Below are positions 55,550 through 63,958 of a stretch of 63,958 nucleotides of DNA, piece after piece. Made by a program: the position numbers and the translations under genes. The notes beneath the pieces are model-generated. The model was not told where the DNA came from and made no database searches. It was given only the letters and a program-made list of their open reading frames with translations. Source of the DNA: Aquirufa aurantiipilula (lineage in GTDB: Bacteria > Bacteroidota > Bacteroidia > Cytophagales > Spirosomataceae); NCBI RefSeq assembly GCF_019923745.1, contig NZ_JAANOG010000012.1:24348-88305 (forward strand), read 5' to 3'. How positions within the stretch are numbered: the first letter of the stretch is position 1; each line of letters starts with the position of its first letter.

Positions 55550-56923
55550 TTAATCTTCTACTTGAAGCGAATTGAAATCAATCACTTGTGTGCGGGCATA
55601 GAAACGCCAAGATAATAATGCTGCTGAACAGATTAGGCTGCAAGTTAATCCAATCCAGATTCCTACAGCACCTAGATCGCCATAAATGCCTAAGTAATAG
55701 CTCAATGGAATTCCTACGCCCCAGTAGGAAACAACGGTAATAGCTGTCGGAATTTTGACATCTTGAAGTCCACGAAGTAAGCCCAATGATACGGCTTGGA
55801 TTCCATCAAAAAGTTGGAATATCGCGCCCCAAGTCACCAAACTAACAGCAATGGCTATGACATCCGCTTCTTGGGTATATCCACGTACTAACCAAGGTTT
55901 ACAGGTAAACATAATGATGGCGCAAATCCCCATGAAGATGATGGATAGGAGTAAGGCTGCGTTTCCCGAAATAAATATTCCTGCCCGATTTTTCTCTCCG
56001 ATATCTGTACCTACGTGGATTCCACCCGCAGCAGCAATACCCGTAGCCATCATATAGGTCAAGGAAGCCATATTAATGGCCACAATATGAGCTGCTTGTG
56101 CAGTAGAAGAAATCCATCCCATCATAACTACTGCCATGCCGAAGGTCGCGATTTCAAAAAAACCTTGAAATCCGGCTGGAATTCCCACTTTTAAAATTGT
56201 TTTTTCTAATACCCAAGTATGGTGTTCCGAACCCATGTGAGCAAAATACTTGGTAAATGATGGCGATTTGAAAATGTATAAACCAAGAGAAATGGCCATA
56301 AAAATACGACAAAGCAAAGTCGAAATACCTGCTCCAAACAAGCCCATCGCTGGAATTGGTCCTAAACCATTGATACAAATATGATTTCCAATCACATTTA
56401 ACACCAAAGCTAAGATGGTGATATTCATTGCGATACTGGTTCTTTTCAATCCATCCGAAAAACTCTTAAATGCCGCAAACAAGAAAGTAGGGATAACGGA
56501 AATGGCTATTAATACCAAGTAGGGAAGGGTTAACTCTTTATTGATGGAGCTTTGTTGGAAAAGGTCATAATTCCATCCAATAATGGCAATGATCAAAATT
56601 GTTAGTAATGAAAGAATTAAGGCTACTCGAATTCCCGCCCTCATTAAATTTCCGCACTCAGCGTCATTGTTTTCAGCCACTGATTTAGAAATCATAGGAG
56701 AAATGATTTGCAAACAAATCAAGCCAATGATGGCAATCGTGAAAAAGATGGACCCAGCCATACCTGATGCCCCTAGGCTCTCAGCTGCTTGGCTTTTCAT
56801 CTGACCTACTTGGATCGTATCAGCCAAACCCATCAACATGACACCTAATTGTCCAATAACAATCGGTAAAGCTAGTTTAATGGTGCTTTTAATTTTACCT
56901 ACAAGGCTGACTTTTTGCATCAT
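55550..56923 (-). CDS. MATE family efflux transporter
   Basis: 457 residues with about 12 hydrophobic segments. Family motifs are visible in both halves: VIGQLGVMLMGLADTIQVGQM at the start and GIHVGTDIGEKNRAG near the middle. MATE proteins export cationic drugs or metabolites using Na+ or H+ gradients; the substrate is unknown. The start abuts the murA stop codon with no gap, so the two are translationally linked in the run dgkA-DUF4290-murA-MATE. Confidence 0.9.
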   Translation of the reverse strand: MMQKVSLVGKIKSTIKLALPIVIGQLGVMLMGLADTIQVGQMKSQAAESLGASGMAGSIFFTIAIIGLICLQIISPMISKSVAENNDAECGNLMRAGIRVALILSLLTILIIAIIGWNYDLFQQSSINKELTLPYLVLIAISVIPTFLFAAFKSFSDGLKRTSIAMNITILALVLNVIGNHICINGLGPIPAMGLFGAGISTLLCRIFMAISLGLYIFKSPSFTKYFAHMGSEHHTWVLEKTILKVGIPAGFQGFFEIATFGMAVVMMGWISSTAQAAHIVAINMASLTYMMATGIAAAGGIHVGTDIGEKNRAGIFISGNAALLLSIIFMGICAIIMFTCKPWLVRGYTQEADVIAIAVSLVTWGAIFQLFDGIQAVSLGLLRGLQDVKIPTAITVVSYWGVGIPLSYYLGIYGDLGAVGIWIGLTCSLICSAALLSWRFYARTQVIDFNSLQVED

Positions 56924-58231
56924 TTAAATTCGAACTATTTCAGCTCCCAATGCATTTAATCGAGTATCTATGTTCTGATATCCACGGTCAATTTGCTCAA
57001 TATTATCAATTATTGAAGTACCTGTGGCCGACATAGCTGCAATTAATAAAGAAACACCAGCACGAATATCTGGTGACGACATGCGTATTCCTTTCAGGTT
57101 TTGCTTTCTATCGAAACCAACTACAGTAGCTCTATGTGGATCGCAAAGGATAATTTGAGCTCCCATTTCAATTAATCGGTCAACAAAGAATAGTCGACTT
57201 TCAAACATTTTTTGGTGAATCAATACAGTTCCTTTGGCCTGAATGGCAGTAACTAAGATAATGGAAAGTAAATCTGGAGTGAAACCTGGCCATGGATGGT
57301 CAGAAATGGTTAACATAGAACCATCAATGAAATTTTCTAATTCATAATGTTCTTGTGCTGGTACAAATATGTCATCTCCACGAAACTCTAATTTGATTCC
57401 GAGTTTACGAAAAACATCAGGAATAATGCCTAATTCAGGGATTTTACAGTTTTTGATGGTGATTTCAGACTGTGTCATTGCGGCCATCCCAATGAATGAG
57501 CCGATTTCAATCATATCTGGTAACATAGTATGCTCCGTTCCACCTAAAATCTCTACTCCCTCAATGGTCAATAAATTGGAACCGATGCCCGTAATTTTCG
57601 CCCCCATACGATTCAACATTTTGCATAATTGCTGAATGTAAGGTTCGCAGGCAGCATGGTAGATGGTGGTGGTACCTTTCGCTAATACAGCTGCCATCAA
57701 AATATTGGCTGTTCCAGTCACTGATGCCTCATCCAAAAGCATGTACGCTCCTGTTAAATGCGATGCGTCAACCTCGTAAAATCCTCCATCTTCGGCGCTG
57801 TAATTGAATTTGGCTCCCAATTTCATGAAACCTGTGAAGTGGGTATCCAATCTTCTACGTCCAATTTTGTCGCCTCCTGGAGAAGGAATACGACCTTTTT
57901 TGAAACGGGCCAAAGTTGGTCCTAGTAACATCACTGAACCACGTAGCGCGGCAGCTTTAGCTTTATATGTTTCTGATTCTAAGTATTCAATATTGACTTG
58001 AGAAGCATCAAATTCAATGCTTGATTCACTTAATCGACGAATTTTTACACCCATATCCCCTAATAAATCGATTAGTTGATTGACATCACGGATGTTGGGA
58101 ATATTGTGTATGGTGACAGGTTCAGCAGTTAATACGACAGCACATAGAATTTGTAATGCTTCGTTTTTTGCACCTTGTGGAGTGATTTCTCCTGATAATT
58201 TTCTACCACCTGTTACTTTAAATGAGGCCAT
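56924..58231 (-). CDS. murA: UDP-N-acetylglucosamine 1-carboxyvinyltransferase with Asp at the fosfomycin site
   Basis: The ATG at 58231 is preferred to the TTG nine bases upstream. Motifs fit MurA: ITPQGAKNEAL at the start with the catalytic Lys, PGGDKIGRRRLDTH (residues about 119-132), and GIRMSSPDIRAGVSLLIAAM. The position that is Cys 115 in E. coli MurA is Asp here (about 121). Known Asp variants are active but resist fosfomycin. It catalyses the first committed step of peptidoglycan synthesis. DUF4290 lies 9 bp upstream in the same run. Confidence 0.93.
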   Translation of the reverse strand: MASFKVTGGRKLSGEITPQGAKNEALQILCAVVLTAEPVTIHNIPNIRDVNQLIDLLGDMGVKIRRLSESSIEFDASQVNIEYLESETYKAKAAALRGSVMLLGPTLARFKKGRIPSPGGDKIGRRRLDTHFTGFMKLGAKFNYSAEDGGFYEVDASHLTGAYMLLDEASVTGTANILMAAVLAKGTTTIYHAACEPYIQQLCKMLNRMGAKITGIGSNLLTIEGVEILGGTEHTMLPDMIEIGSFIGMAAMTQSEITIKNCKIPELGIIPDVFRKLGIKLEFRGDDIFVPAQEHYELENFIDGSMLTISDHPWPGFTPDLLSIILVTAIQAKGTVLIHQKMFESRLFFVDRLIEMGAQIILCDPHRATVVGFDRKQNLKGIRMSSPDIRAGVSLLIAAMSATGTSIIDNIEQIDRGYQNIDTRLNALGAEIVRI

Positions 58232-58240
58232 ATTGGTCAA

Positions 58241-58897
58241 TTATTTTTTATGATTTCTTGGATTGAAATTCCGATTGTTTCTGAAGTTTTTTCTATAATT
58301 ATTTCCGCCGCGGTTGTTATTTGGGCTATTTGGGTATTCCGGAGCATTGTATGCATTACGGGCATTATTGGCTACTTTGGCATGACCTAAACCTTCTTGA
58401 GATAATTCATCTACGATAGATCCCAACAAATTTTCAGACATTTCTTTGATGTTTTGCCAAATAACCTGATCGTCTACCGTATCCTTATTCCAGGTTACAT
58501 AAAAACCTTTCATTAAACGTGCAATGTAGGCAACCAAAATCTTTTTATCTTCCATTTTTTCTTCGGCAATGGCACGAAGAATCAACAACTCTACATTACG
58601 ACCGTAGTGTTTGAATTTCAAATGATGTTGGTTATAATTTACTTTTTTAGGGGCTTTACCTACTGATTCTGGTGATGGAGGAGGGTAAGGTCCTTGTACG
58701 TCCAATTGGAAGTTAGACATGATGTACAAGTCGTCCCAAAGTTTTTTGGAATAGTCTTGGCTATTGTCCTTCATGCCTGGATGAATCTGCTTCATGAGTT
58801 CAATCATGAGGAAGGCATATTTGGTCCTTTTTTCACGATCTTGAATCGTCAAGATGTAATTGACCAATTTTTGTACACTAGACCCGTATTCTTTCAT
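58241..58897 (-). CDS. DUF4290 protein
   Basis: 218 residues, soluble. Motifs YGSSVQKLVNYILTIQDREKRTKYAFLMIELMKQIHP and NYNQHHLKFKHYGRNVELLI match the Bacteroidota family DUF4290, commonly found beside murA. The tail is rich in Asn, Arg and Gly (NNNRGGNNYRKNFRNN) and may bind nucleic acid. The function is unknown. It lies 9 bp before the murA start. Confidence 0.85.
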   Translation of the reverse strand: MKEYGSSVQKLVNYILTIQDREKRTKYAFLMIELMKQIHPGMKDNSQDYSKKLWDDLYIMSNFQLDVQGPYPPPSPESVGKAPKKVNYNQHHLKFKHYGRNVELLILRAIAEEKMEDKKILVAYIARLMKGFYVTWNKDTVDDQVIWQNIKEMSENLLGSIVDELSQEGLGHAKVANNARNAYNAPEYPNSPNNNRGGNNYRKNFRNNRNFNPRNHKK

Positions 58898-58912
58898 AAT
58901 GTTGTGTCAATC

Positions 58913-59290
58913 TTAATTACTAAATACCAATCTCATCCAAAGATGAGGAAAGGAAATAAGGCAAAATACAAAGGCTGCCCAAATGGCCATCACTAAAACA
59001 GCCCCAGCAGCGAAATCTTTTGCTTTTTTTGCCAAAGGATGATGTTCTGGCGCTACTATATTGGTAATGTTTTCCAAAGCAGAATTGATCAATTCTGCCA
59101 TCCAAACGCCTGCGATGGCTAAGCTTATCCAAAGCCACTCGATGGCCATAAAGCCTATATTAATACCCACTACAATAACTAAGATAGTGGAAGCTAAGTG
59201 AATTTTGGCATTATTTTCCTCTTTTATCAAGGTAATGATACCTGACCAAGCGATGGAAATGCTGCGAAAAGCTTTGGATAGATTGAACAT
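58913..59290 (-). CDS. dgkA: Diacylglycerol kinase family protein
   Basis: The ATG at 59290 (MFNLSKAFRSISIAWSG) is preferred; a longer frame would overlap asnS. About 125 residues with three membrane helices. The catalytic segment ELINSALENITNIVAPEHHPLAKKAKDFAAGAVLV carries the E-x-x-N-[ST]-A-[LI]-E motif of the DgkA/undecaprenol kinase family. It phosphorylates diacylglycerol or undecaprenol in the inner membrane. It starts one base after the asnS stop codon. Confidence 0.9.
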   Translation of the reverse strand: MFNLSKAFRSISIAWSGIITLIKEENNAKIHLASTILVIVVGINIGFMAIEWLWISLAIAGVWMAELINSALENITNIVAPEHHPLAKKAKDFAAGAVLVMAIWAAFVFCLISFPHLWMRLVFSN

Positions 59291-59291
59291 A

Positions 59292-60722
59292 TTAAAACTC
59301 TGCCGATTTTGGTGTTCTTGGGAATGGAATAACATCACGAATATTACTCATACCCGTTACAAATAGAACTAAACGCTCAAAACCTAAGCCAAAGCCTGCA
59401 TGGGGTGCAGACCCAAACTGCCTTGTTTGTAAATACCACCAAATGGAATCTTCCTCAATGCCTACATCTTTGGTACGTTGAAGCAGTTTTTCGTAATCAT
59501 CTTCTCTTTGAGAGCCACCAATGATTTCTCCAATACCTGGAAACAAAACGTCCATAGCGCGAACCGTTTTTCCATCATCTTCTAACTTCATGTAGAAAGC
59601 TTTGATTTCCTTTGGATAATGCGTTAAAATGACCGGCTTTTTGAAGTGCTTTTCTACTAAATAACGCTCATGCTCGCTTTGCAAGTCGATTCCCCATTCC
59701 ACTGGATAGTTGAATTTCCCTTGCTTATGAGGCTTAGATTGCAATAAAATTTCAATAGCTTCTGTATAAGTCAATCGCTCAAACGTATTTTCAGATACAA
59801 ACCGTAATTTCTCAGAAAGGGTCATTTCAGATTGTTCTTCTTTTTTCTTCATTTTTTCCTCTTCCAACAAGCGTTTTTCAAGGAAAGCAATATCATCAGC
59901 ACAATTTTCTAAGGCATATCGGATCAAACTTTTAGTAAAGTCCTCAGCCAAATTCATGTTGTCTGTCAGTTCAAAAAACGCCATTTCTGGTTCGACCATC
60001 CAGAATTCAGCCAAGTGACGAGTCGTATTAGAATTTTCAGCACGGAAAGTAGGGCCAAATGTGTAAATTTTAGAAAGTGCCATAGCCCCTAATTCCCCTT
60101 CTAATTGGCCAGAAACCGTCAAATTCGTTTCTTTTCCAAAAAAGTCTTCTTTGTAATCTATCTTTCCTTCTTCTGTTAATGGAGGATTGATAGCCGGTAA
60201 AGTGGTTACCCGGAACATTTCTCCAGCGCCTTCTGCATCAGACCCTGTGATAATTGGAGTATGCAAATAAAAGAAGCCGTGATCGTTGAAATATTGATGT
60301 ATTGCAAAGGCCAAAGCATGACGAATGCGTAGAATAGCTGAAAACGTATTGGTTCTAGGGCGAAGATGGGCTATCTCACGTAAGAATTCCAACGAGTGTT
60401 TTTTAGGCTGTAAAGGGTATTTTTCTGGATCAGCAGTTCCATACACTTGAATAGAAATAACCTGAACCTCTACGGTTTGGCCTTGTCCTTGAGAAGGAAT
60501 CAAAATCCCTGTGACCGCGATGCAGGATCCTGTAGTCACTAATTTTAATGTTTCTTCGGAAACAATGCCGTCTGAAACTACCGCTTGAATATTATGAATG
60601 GTAGATCCATCGTTCATGGCGATGAAAGCTACGGAAGAAGATACACGTTTGGTACGTACCCAACCTTTTACCGTGACTGTTTGTTGGCTCGGGGATTGGA
60701 GAAGTAATTCTTTAATTTGCAT
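59292..60722 (-). CDS. asnS: Asparaginyl-tRNA synthetase
   Basis: 476 residues. The OB-fold anticodon-binding domain ([27 protein letters not shown]) is followed by the class II core: motif 2 [25 protein letters not shown] and motif 3 [29 protein letters not shown]. The Asn-specific insertion pattern and the ending AEF are typical. It charges tRNA-Asn. The leader holds a GC-rich palindrome CCCCAATTGGGG about 20 bp before the start. Confidence 0.95.
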   Translation of the reverse strand: MQIKELLLQSPSQQTVTVKGWVRTKRVSSSVAFIAMNDGSTIHNIQAVVSDGIVSEETLKLVTTGSCIAVTGILIPSQGQGQTVEVQVISIQVYGTADPEKYPLQPKKHSLEFLREIAHLRPRTNTFSAILRIRHALAFAIHQYFNDHGFFYLHTPIITGSDAEGAGEMFRVTTLPAINPPLTEEGKIDYKEDFFGKETNLTVSGQLEGELGAMALSKIYTFGPTFRAENSNTTRHLAEFWMVEPEMAFFELTDNMNLAEDFTKSLIRYALENCADDIAFLEKRLLEEEKMKKKEEQSEMTLSEKLRFVSENTFERLTYTEAIEILLQSKPHKQGKFNYPVEWGIDLQSEHERYLVEKHFKKPVILTHYPKEIKAFYMKLEDDGKTVRAMDVLFPGIGEIIGGSQREDDYEKLLQRTKDVGIEEDSIWWYLQTRQFGSAPHAGFGLGFERLVLFVTGMSNIRDVIPFPRTPKSAEF

Positions 60723-60766
60723 ATAAATAAATGGTCAAATGGCCCCCAATTGGGGCAAACTAGTCT

Positions 60767-60774
60767 CAAAATTA
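60767..60774 (-). promoter_or_regulatory. -7 element for asnS
   Basis: TAATTTTG on the minus strand matches TAnnTTTG, about 45 bp before the ATG. Confidence 0.5.
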
Positions 60775-60847
60775 CGTACAAAAAACGGAATAATTTTATT
60801 TATTTGTGAATTACAGGTATTTTTAAAAACAGGCCGTCAAATCAGCG

Positions 60848-60855
60848 TATATTTG
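60848..60855 (+). promoter_or_regulatory. -7 element for rpoN
   Basis: TATATTTG matches TAnnTTTG, 17 bp before the ATG. Confidence 0.5.
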
Positions 60856-60872
60856 TTTAATAGATTAAAGAT

Positions 60873-62312
60873 ATGCAGGGATTATCACTCAAAATTTCTC
60901 AGCAACAGCGGCTTTCTCCACAACAAATTCAGTTTGTTAAATTGCTTCAAATACCTACAGCAGAATTAGCTGCTAGGATCGAGGAGGAATTGGAGGAAAA
61001 TCCTGCTTTGGAAGAGGGTTTAGATATTCGGGATTCGGATGAATTCGATGAAAAGGAAAGAGAGACTGTCGAGGATTTGGAACGGGAGGAGTTGGAAATA
61101 GGTGATTATTTACAAGATGATTATGCCGGCTATAAAATGGCGGGAGATTCCTATGATTCCAATGACGAATCCAAGGAAAGGCCCATGGCAACTGTAGCCA
61201 GTGCAGAAGATTATTTGTTGATGCAAATAGGATTTGTGCTGAAAAATGAGCGGGAAGAAATCATTGCGCATCAATTGATTGGATCATTAGAAGAGGATGG
61301 ATATTTGAGGAGGAATATTGAAAGTATTGTGAATGATTTAGCTTTTACTCAAGGATTTACTACCGATTTTCACGAAGTTGAAGGGGTTTTGAAGAAAATT
61401 CAGGCTTTGGACCCAGCTGGAATTGGTGCTAGAGATTTGCAAGAATGTTTATCCATTCAATTGCATCGTAGGGAATCCGATTATCCTACTTGTTTATTGG
61501 CAATTCGATTGATTGATGAGTTTTTTGATGAATTTTCGAAAAAACATTTTGTTCAGTTGCAACAAAAATTGGGTATTGATGAGAGTGAATTAAAAAAAGC
61601 GATCAATTTAATCAAGCGATTAAATCCTAAGCCTGGTGGAGCCGAAGGAGGCAATTTGGCACCTTATTTACAACCTGATTTTGTGGTGACTAACCAACAT
61701 GGGAAGTTAGATATTAAGTTGAATGGTAAGAATGCCCCAGAATTACGCGTCAGTAAATCTTTTCAGGAGATGTTGCAAACCTATGATCAGGGCAATAAGC
61801 AACAAAAAGAAATTAAGGAAGCTGTAACCTTTATCAAGCATAAGTTGGATGCGGCTTCTTGGTTTATTCAAGCGATACAACAAAGGCAAGGAACATTAAT
61901 GAAAACAATGCATAGCATTGTGACTCAGCAGTATGACTTCTTTTTAACGGGTGATGATGCTAGTTTGAAACCAATGAAGATGAAAGAAATTGCAGCTTTG
62001 ATTGAAATGGATGTTTCAACAGTTTCAAGAGTAGTTTCTGCCAAATCAGTACAGACGGATTTTGGTATTTATCCTCTAAAATATTTCTTTTCTGAAGGAA
62101 TTACCCATGAATCAGGAGAGGATGTATCTACTCGAGAAGTGAAAAATATTTTGAGGGAAATTATTGAGCAAGAACCCACTCATGAACCTTATCCTGATGA
62201 AACCTTGGAATTATTATTAGCAGAAAAGGGGTTTGTGGTAAAACGCCGCACTGTTGCTAAATACCGCGAACAATTGGGTATACCAGTTGCGAGGCTTAGA
62301 AGGAAATTGTAA
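60873..62312 (+). CDS. rpoN: RNA polymerase sigma-54 factor
   Basis: 479 residues. The Gln/Leu-rich N-terminal region (SLKISQQQRLSPQQIQFVKLLQIP) interacts with bacterial enhancer-binding proteins. An acidic linker follows, then the core-binding domain, with LDPAGIGARDLQECL. The C-terminal DNA-binding domain ends in the RpoN box RRTVAKYREQLGIPVARLRR. It directs transcription from -24/-12 promoters and needs activator ATPases. No such activator is in this window. It stands alone; its stop codon is followed directly by the left arm of a 34-bp inverted repeat. Confidence 0.95.
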   Translation: MQGLSLKISQQQRLSPQQIQFVKLLQIPTAELAARIEEELEENPALEEGLDIRDSDEFDEKERETVEDLEREELEIGDYLQDDYAGYKMAGDSYDSNDESKERPMATVASAEDYLLMQIGFVLKNEREEIIAHQLIGSLEEDGYLRRNIESIVNDLAFTQGFTTDFHEVEGVLKKIQALDPAGIGARDLQECLSIQLHRRESDYPTCLLAIRLIDEFFDEFSKKHFVQLQQKLGIDESELKKAINLIKRLNPKPGGAEGGNLAPYLQPDFVVTNQHGKLDIKLNGKNAPELRVSKSFQEMLQTYDQGNKQQKEIKEAVTFIKHKLDAASWFIQAIQQRQGTLMKTMHSIVTQQYDFFLTGDDASLKPMKMKEIAALIEMDVSTVSRVVSAKSVQTDFGIYPLKYFFSEGITHESGEDVSTREVKNILREIIEQEPTHEPYPDETLELLLAEKGFVVKRRTVAKYREQLGIPVARLRRKL

Positions 62313-62879
62313 ATGAATTGTAAATGGTGAATTATAAATTATAAATTAATGGGTGAGGTAAAATTTTAATGCCAAAATGGGTATTTAAATCAATTAATTG
62401 ATAATAATAGAGATTGCATTTTATTAAAATGATGAACATGTAGATTTGGTAATAAAATTTTATCAAGTGAAACATGAGAATATCATAAAATCAAAATCGT
62501 TTTTTTTCGCCATTCAAATCTGGCATTTATATCAATATCTAGTTAATGAGAGAAAAGAATTTATTCTTTCAAAGCAAATTTTAAGAAGTGGAACGGCAGT
62601 AGGGGCGATAATTAGAGAGGCAGAACATGCAGAATCAAAATTAGATTTCAAGCACAAAATGTCAATTGCTCAAAAGGAAATAAATGAAACTATATATTGG
62701 TTGGAATTATTAAACGAAATTGATTACTTGGAAGAAGTTCACTATGTTAAATTAATGTCTGAAAGTGATGAAATCTTAAGAATTATTACAAAAATCATAC
62801 TAACTGTAAAACATAATTTATCAATTAAATAATAAAGCATTCAGCATTTATAATTTATAATTCACCATTTACAATTCAT
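62313..62879. mobile_element. Cassette: four-helix-bundle gene between perfect 34-bp inverted repeats
   Basis: 62313-62346 is the exact reverse complement of 62846-62879; key parts are TTCACCATTTACAATTCAT and its complement. The left arm begins on the base after the rpoN stop codon; the right arm ends 25 bp before the next start codon. The only gene inside is the four-helix-bundle protein. No transposase is present, so if mobile it would be non-autonomous. The mobile label is inference. Confidence 0.45.
62467..62832 (+). CDS. Four-helix-bundle protein, 23S rRNA intervening-sequence/Avd type
   Basis: A GTG at 62467 is proposed as start, because it yields KHENIIKSKSFFFAIQIWHLYQYL, the usual N-terminus for this family; an upstream TTG adds seven residues. 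About 121 residues and all-helical. The motif SKQILRSGTAVGAIIREAEHAESKLDFKHKMSIAQKEINETIYWLELL is the family hallmark. Relatives are found in 23S rRNA intervening sequences and as the accessory Avd of diversity-generating retroelements. No reverse transcriptase, template repeat or rRNA gene is present here. The gene is AT-rich and sits inside a perfect inverted-repeat cassette. Confidence 0.85.
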   Translation: MKHENIIKSKSFFFAIQIWHLYQYLVNERKEFILSKQILRSGTAVGAIIREAEHAESKLDFKHKMSIAQKEINETIYWLELLNEIDYLEEVHYVKLMSESDEILRIITKIILTVKHNLSIK

Positions 62880-62904
62880 CATTTATAATTTATAATTTCC
62901 TCCC

Positions 62905-63684
62905 ATGTCTTCTTACCAATTTCTTCATCTTAGTCAAGTTAATGGAGTTTGGACCATTCATTTGAAACGTCCGGAAGTATTTAATGCCTTAAATGCAGGA
63001 TTGATTCATGAGATTCGTGATGTGGCGGAGAAAGCCAAGGCATCGGAATCTGCAAGGGTGTTGGTAATAACTGGAGAAGGGAAAGCCTTTTGTTCGGGAG
63101 CGGATTTAAAATCGGGAGCCAGTGATTCGGATTTGGGAGCGGTTTTACGTGCCACCTATAATCCAATGATTTTAGCACTGAGGGGTTTGGATAAACCGGT
63201 GATTGGAGCGATTAATGGTCCTGCAGCAGGAGCGGGTTGTTCGTTGGCATTAGCTTGTGATTATTTGATTGCAAAGGAAGGAGCATATTTTTCTGAGTTA
63301 TTCGTTCAGATTGGTTTGACATTAGATGCTGGTAGTACGGCCTTTTTAATGCAAAGTGTCGGGTATCATAAAGCTTTTGAATTGGCAGCTACTGCCAAAA
63401 AGATTGGGGCAGATGAAGCGAAAGATTTGGGATTTGTGGCAGAAGTTATTTCTGAGGAGAGTTGGGAGAGTCGATTACAAACAATCGGAGCAGAATTTGC
63501 TAGTAAACCGACTATGGCAATAGCTTTAATCAAGAGGGAATTGCAAAAGGCTCACCATCAGGACTTAGCCACGGTATTGGAGATGGAAGCCGAAGCACAG
63601 CGACAAGCTGGATACTCCAAAGATTTCCAAGAAGGTGTTGCTTCATTTCTTGAAAAACGAGCTCCACAATTTAGGGGCAAGTAA
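62905..63684 (+). CDS. Enoyl-CoA hydratase/isomerase family protein (PaaG-like)
   Basis: 259 residues. Crotonase-fold motifs: the oxyanion-hole segment GKAFCSGADLKSG (about 54-66) and NGPAAGAGCSLALACDYLIA (about 105-124). QIGLTLDAGSTAFL (about 133-146) resembles the PaaG-type active-site loop with a catalytic Asp, in place of the Glu of classical hydratases. It may isomerise ring-epoxide or unsaturated acyl-CoA. No phenylacetate genes are adjacent, so the exact substrate is unsure. Confidence 0.82.
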   Translation: MSSYQFLHLSQVNGVWTIHLKRPEVFNALNAGLIHEIRDVAEKAKASESARVLVITGEGKAFCSGADLKSGASDSDLGAVLRATYNPMILALRGLDKPVIGAINGPAAGAGCSLALACDYLIAKEGAYFSELFVQIGLTLDAGSTAFLMQSVGYHKAFELAATAKKIGADEAKDLGFVAEVISEESWESRLQTIGAEFASKPTMAIALIKRELQKAHHQDLATVLEMEAEAQRQAGYSKDFQEGVASFLEKRAPQFRGK

Positions 63685-63744
63685 AAAATCGAATAAAAAT
63701 GATTTTTTTTTCGACAAGGTCTTTTCATATTCCCAAAGAAATTC

Positions 63745-63752
63745 TACCTTTG
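63745..63752 (+). promoter_or_regulatory. -7 element for tRNA-Arg(ACG)
   Basis: TACCTTTG is a full TAnnTTTG match, ending 18 bp before the tRNA 5' end. Confidence 0.6.
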
Positions 63753-63770
63753 CAGTCCCGAATGGGAATT

Positions 63771-63844
63771 GGTTGCGTAGCTCAATTGGATAGAGCATCT
63801 CACTACGGATGAGAAGGTTTGGGGTTCGAATCCCTACGCGACCA
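63771..63844 (+). tRNA. tRNA-Arg (ACG anticodon)
   Basis: Cloverleaf with acceptor GGTTGCG/CGCGACC (one G-T pair), anticodon stem TCTCA/TGAGA, loop CTACGGA and T-loop TTCGAAT. The anticodon ACG is normally deaminated to ICG to read CGU, CGC and CGA. CCA is not encoded. Confidence 0.95.
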
Positions 63845-63861
63845 CAACCTTAAAATAATAG

Positions 63862-63893
63862 ACCCTTCTAATTCACTTTAGGAGGGTTTTTTA
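63862..63893 (+). terminator. Intrinsic terminator after tRNA-Arg(ACG)
   Basis: The stem CCCTTCTAA/TTAGGAGGG (one T-G pair) with a short loop is followed by a T-rich run. Confidence 0.75.
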
Positions 63894-63958
63894 TTGGCTT
63901 TTAAAACGAAGTGACCAAAACAGCTACCAAAATTAAGCTGAATTCATTATTTACTAGG

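Noticed and set aside
62313-62879. Diversity-generating retroelement, suggested by the Avd-like protein
   Set aside because: No reverse transcriptase, template repeat or variable repeat was found in the window.

Overview
The window comes from a member of the Bacteroidota, most likely the order Cytophagales; the genus is not resolved. The evidence is: type IX secretion (T9SS) sorting domains of both type A and type B, a PorP/SprF-family protein, the Bacteroidota-specific families DUF4290, DUF4835, DUF2911 and DUF3667, an Rpb6-like omega subunit, and several TAnnTTTG -7 promoter elements. Base composition is AT-rich throughout.

Layout. (1) 1-19.2 kb: three tandem paralogues encoding giant cell-surface proteins. 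The first is cut by the window edge. Each carries Ig-like repeat pairs, then a long acidic Asp-rich thrombospondin type 3-like rod, then a type B T9SS sorting domain. Each gene ends at an intrinsic terminator. (2) 19.4-22.0 kb, minus strand: an exported metallophosphoesterase and a DUF5060/DUF4038-type glycoside hydrolase. (3) 22.1-23.4 kb: a repeat island. A tRNA-Arg(CCT) gene is followed by four further copies of its own 3' part at an exact 130-bp period, then by an inverted pair of diverged structured elements. (4) 23.4-28.1 kb: a CopA-type copper ATPase whose coding ends touch inverted short repeats, hflX, and a DUF2911 lipid-free secreted protein. (5) 28.1-30.6 kb: atpA-atpG. (6) 30.8-38.7 kb, plus strand: FKBP isomerase, C-terminal processing protease, inositol monophosphatase, a 50-residue Cys-rich membrane protein, an ABC exporter, bamD, rpoZ and DUF4835. 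(7) 38.7-43.8 kb: a 13-bp tandem array, a Fic protein, tilS, an OstA/LptA-like protein and a T9SS cargo. (8) 43.9-53.7 kb: htpG, DUF3667, porP/sprF, and sucA-odhB-lpdA. (9) 53.7-60.7 kb: mscL, a sialidase, a MATE exporter, murA, DUF4290, dgkA and asnS. (10) 60.9-63.9 kb: rpoN, a four-helix-bundle protein in a perfect 34-bp inverted-repeat cassette, an enoyl-CoA hydratase and tRNA-Arg(ACG).

Most of the protein-coding content is housekeeping. It covers energy (ATP synthase, the 2-oxoglutarate dehydrogenase complex), the envelope (MurA, BamD, LPS-transport-like OstA, MscL, diacylglycerol kinase), protein quality control (HtpG, FKBP, the tail-specific protease) and translation (TilS, AsnRS, tRNAs). 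The giant adhesin-like proteins and the T9SS cargo form the surface and export layer, and the PorP/SprF protein belongs to a family that works with T9SS.

The most unusual signals lie between genes. They are the tRNA 3'-end array, with an acceptor-stem mismatch in the intact tRNA; two separate families of stem-loop repeats confined to gaps between convergent genes, one copy of which encodes the end of TilS; and short inverted repeats that abut whole genes. No CRISPR array, prophage, transposase or reverse transcriptase was seen. All calls were made by reading the sequence; no database search was run.
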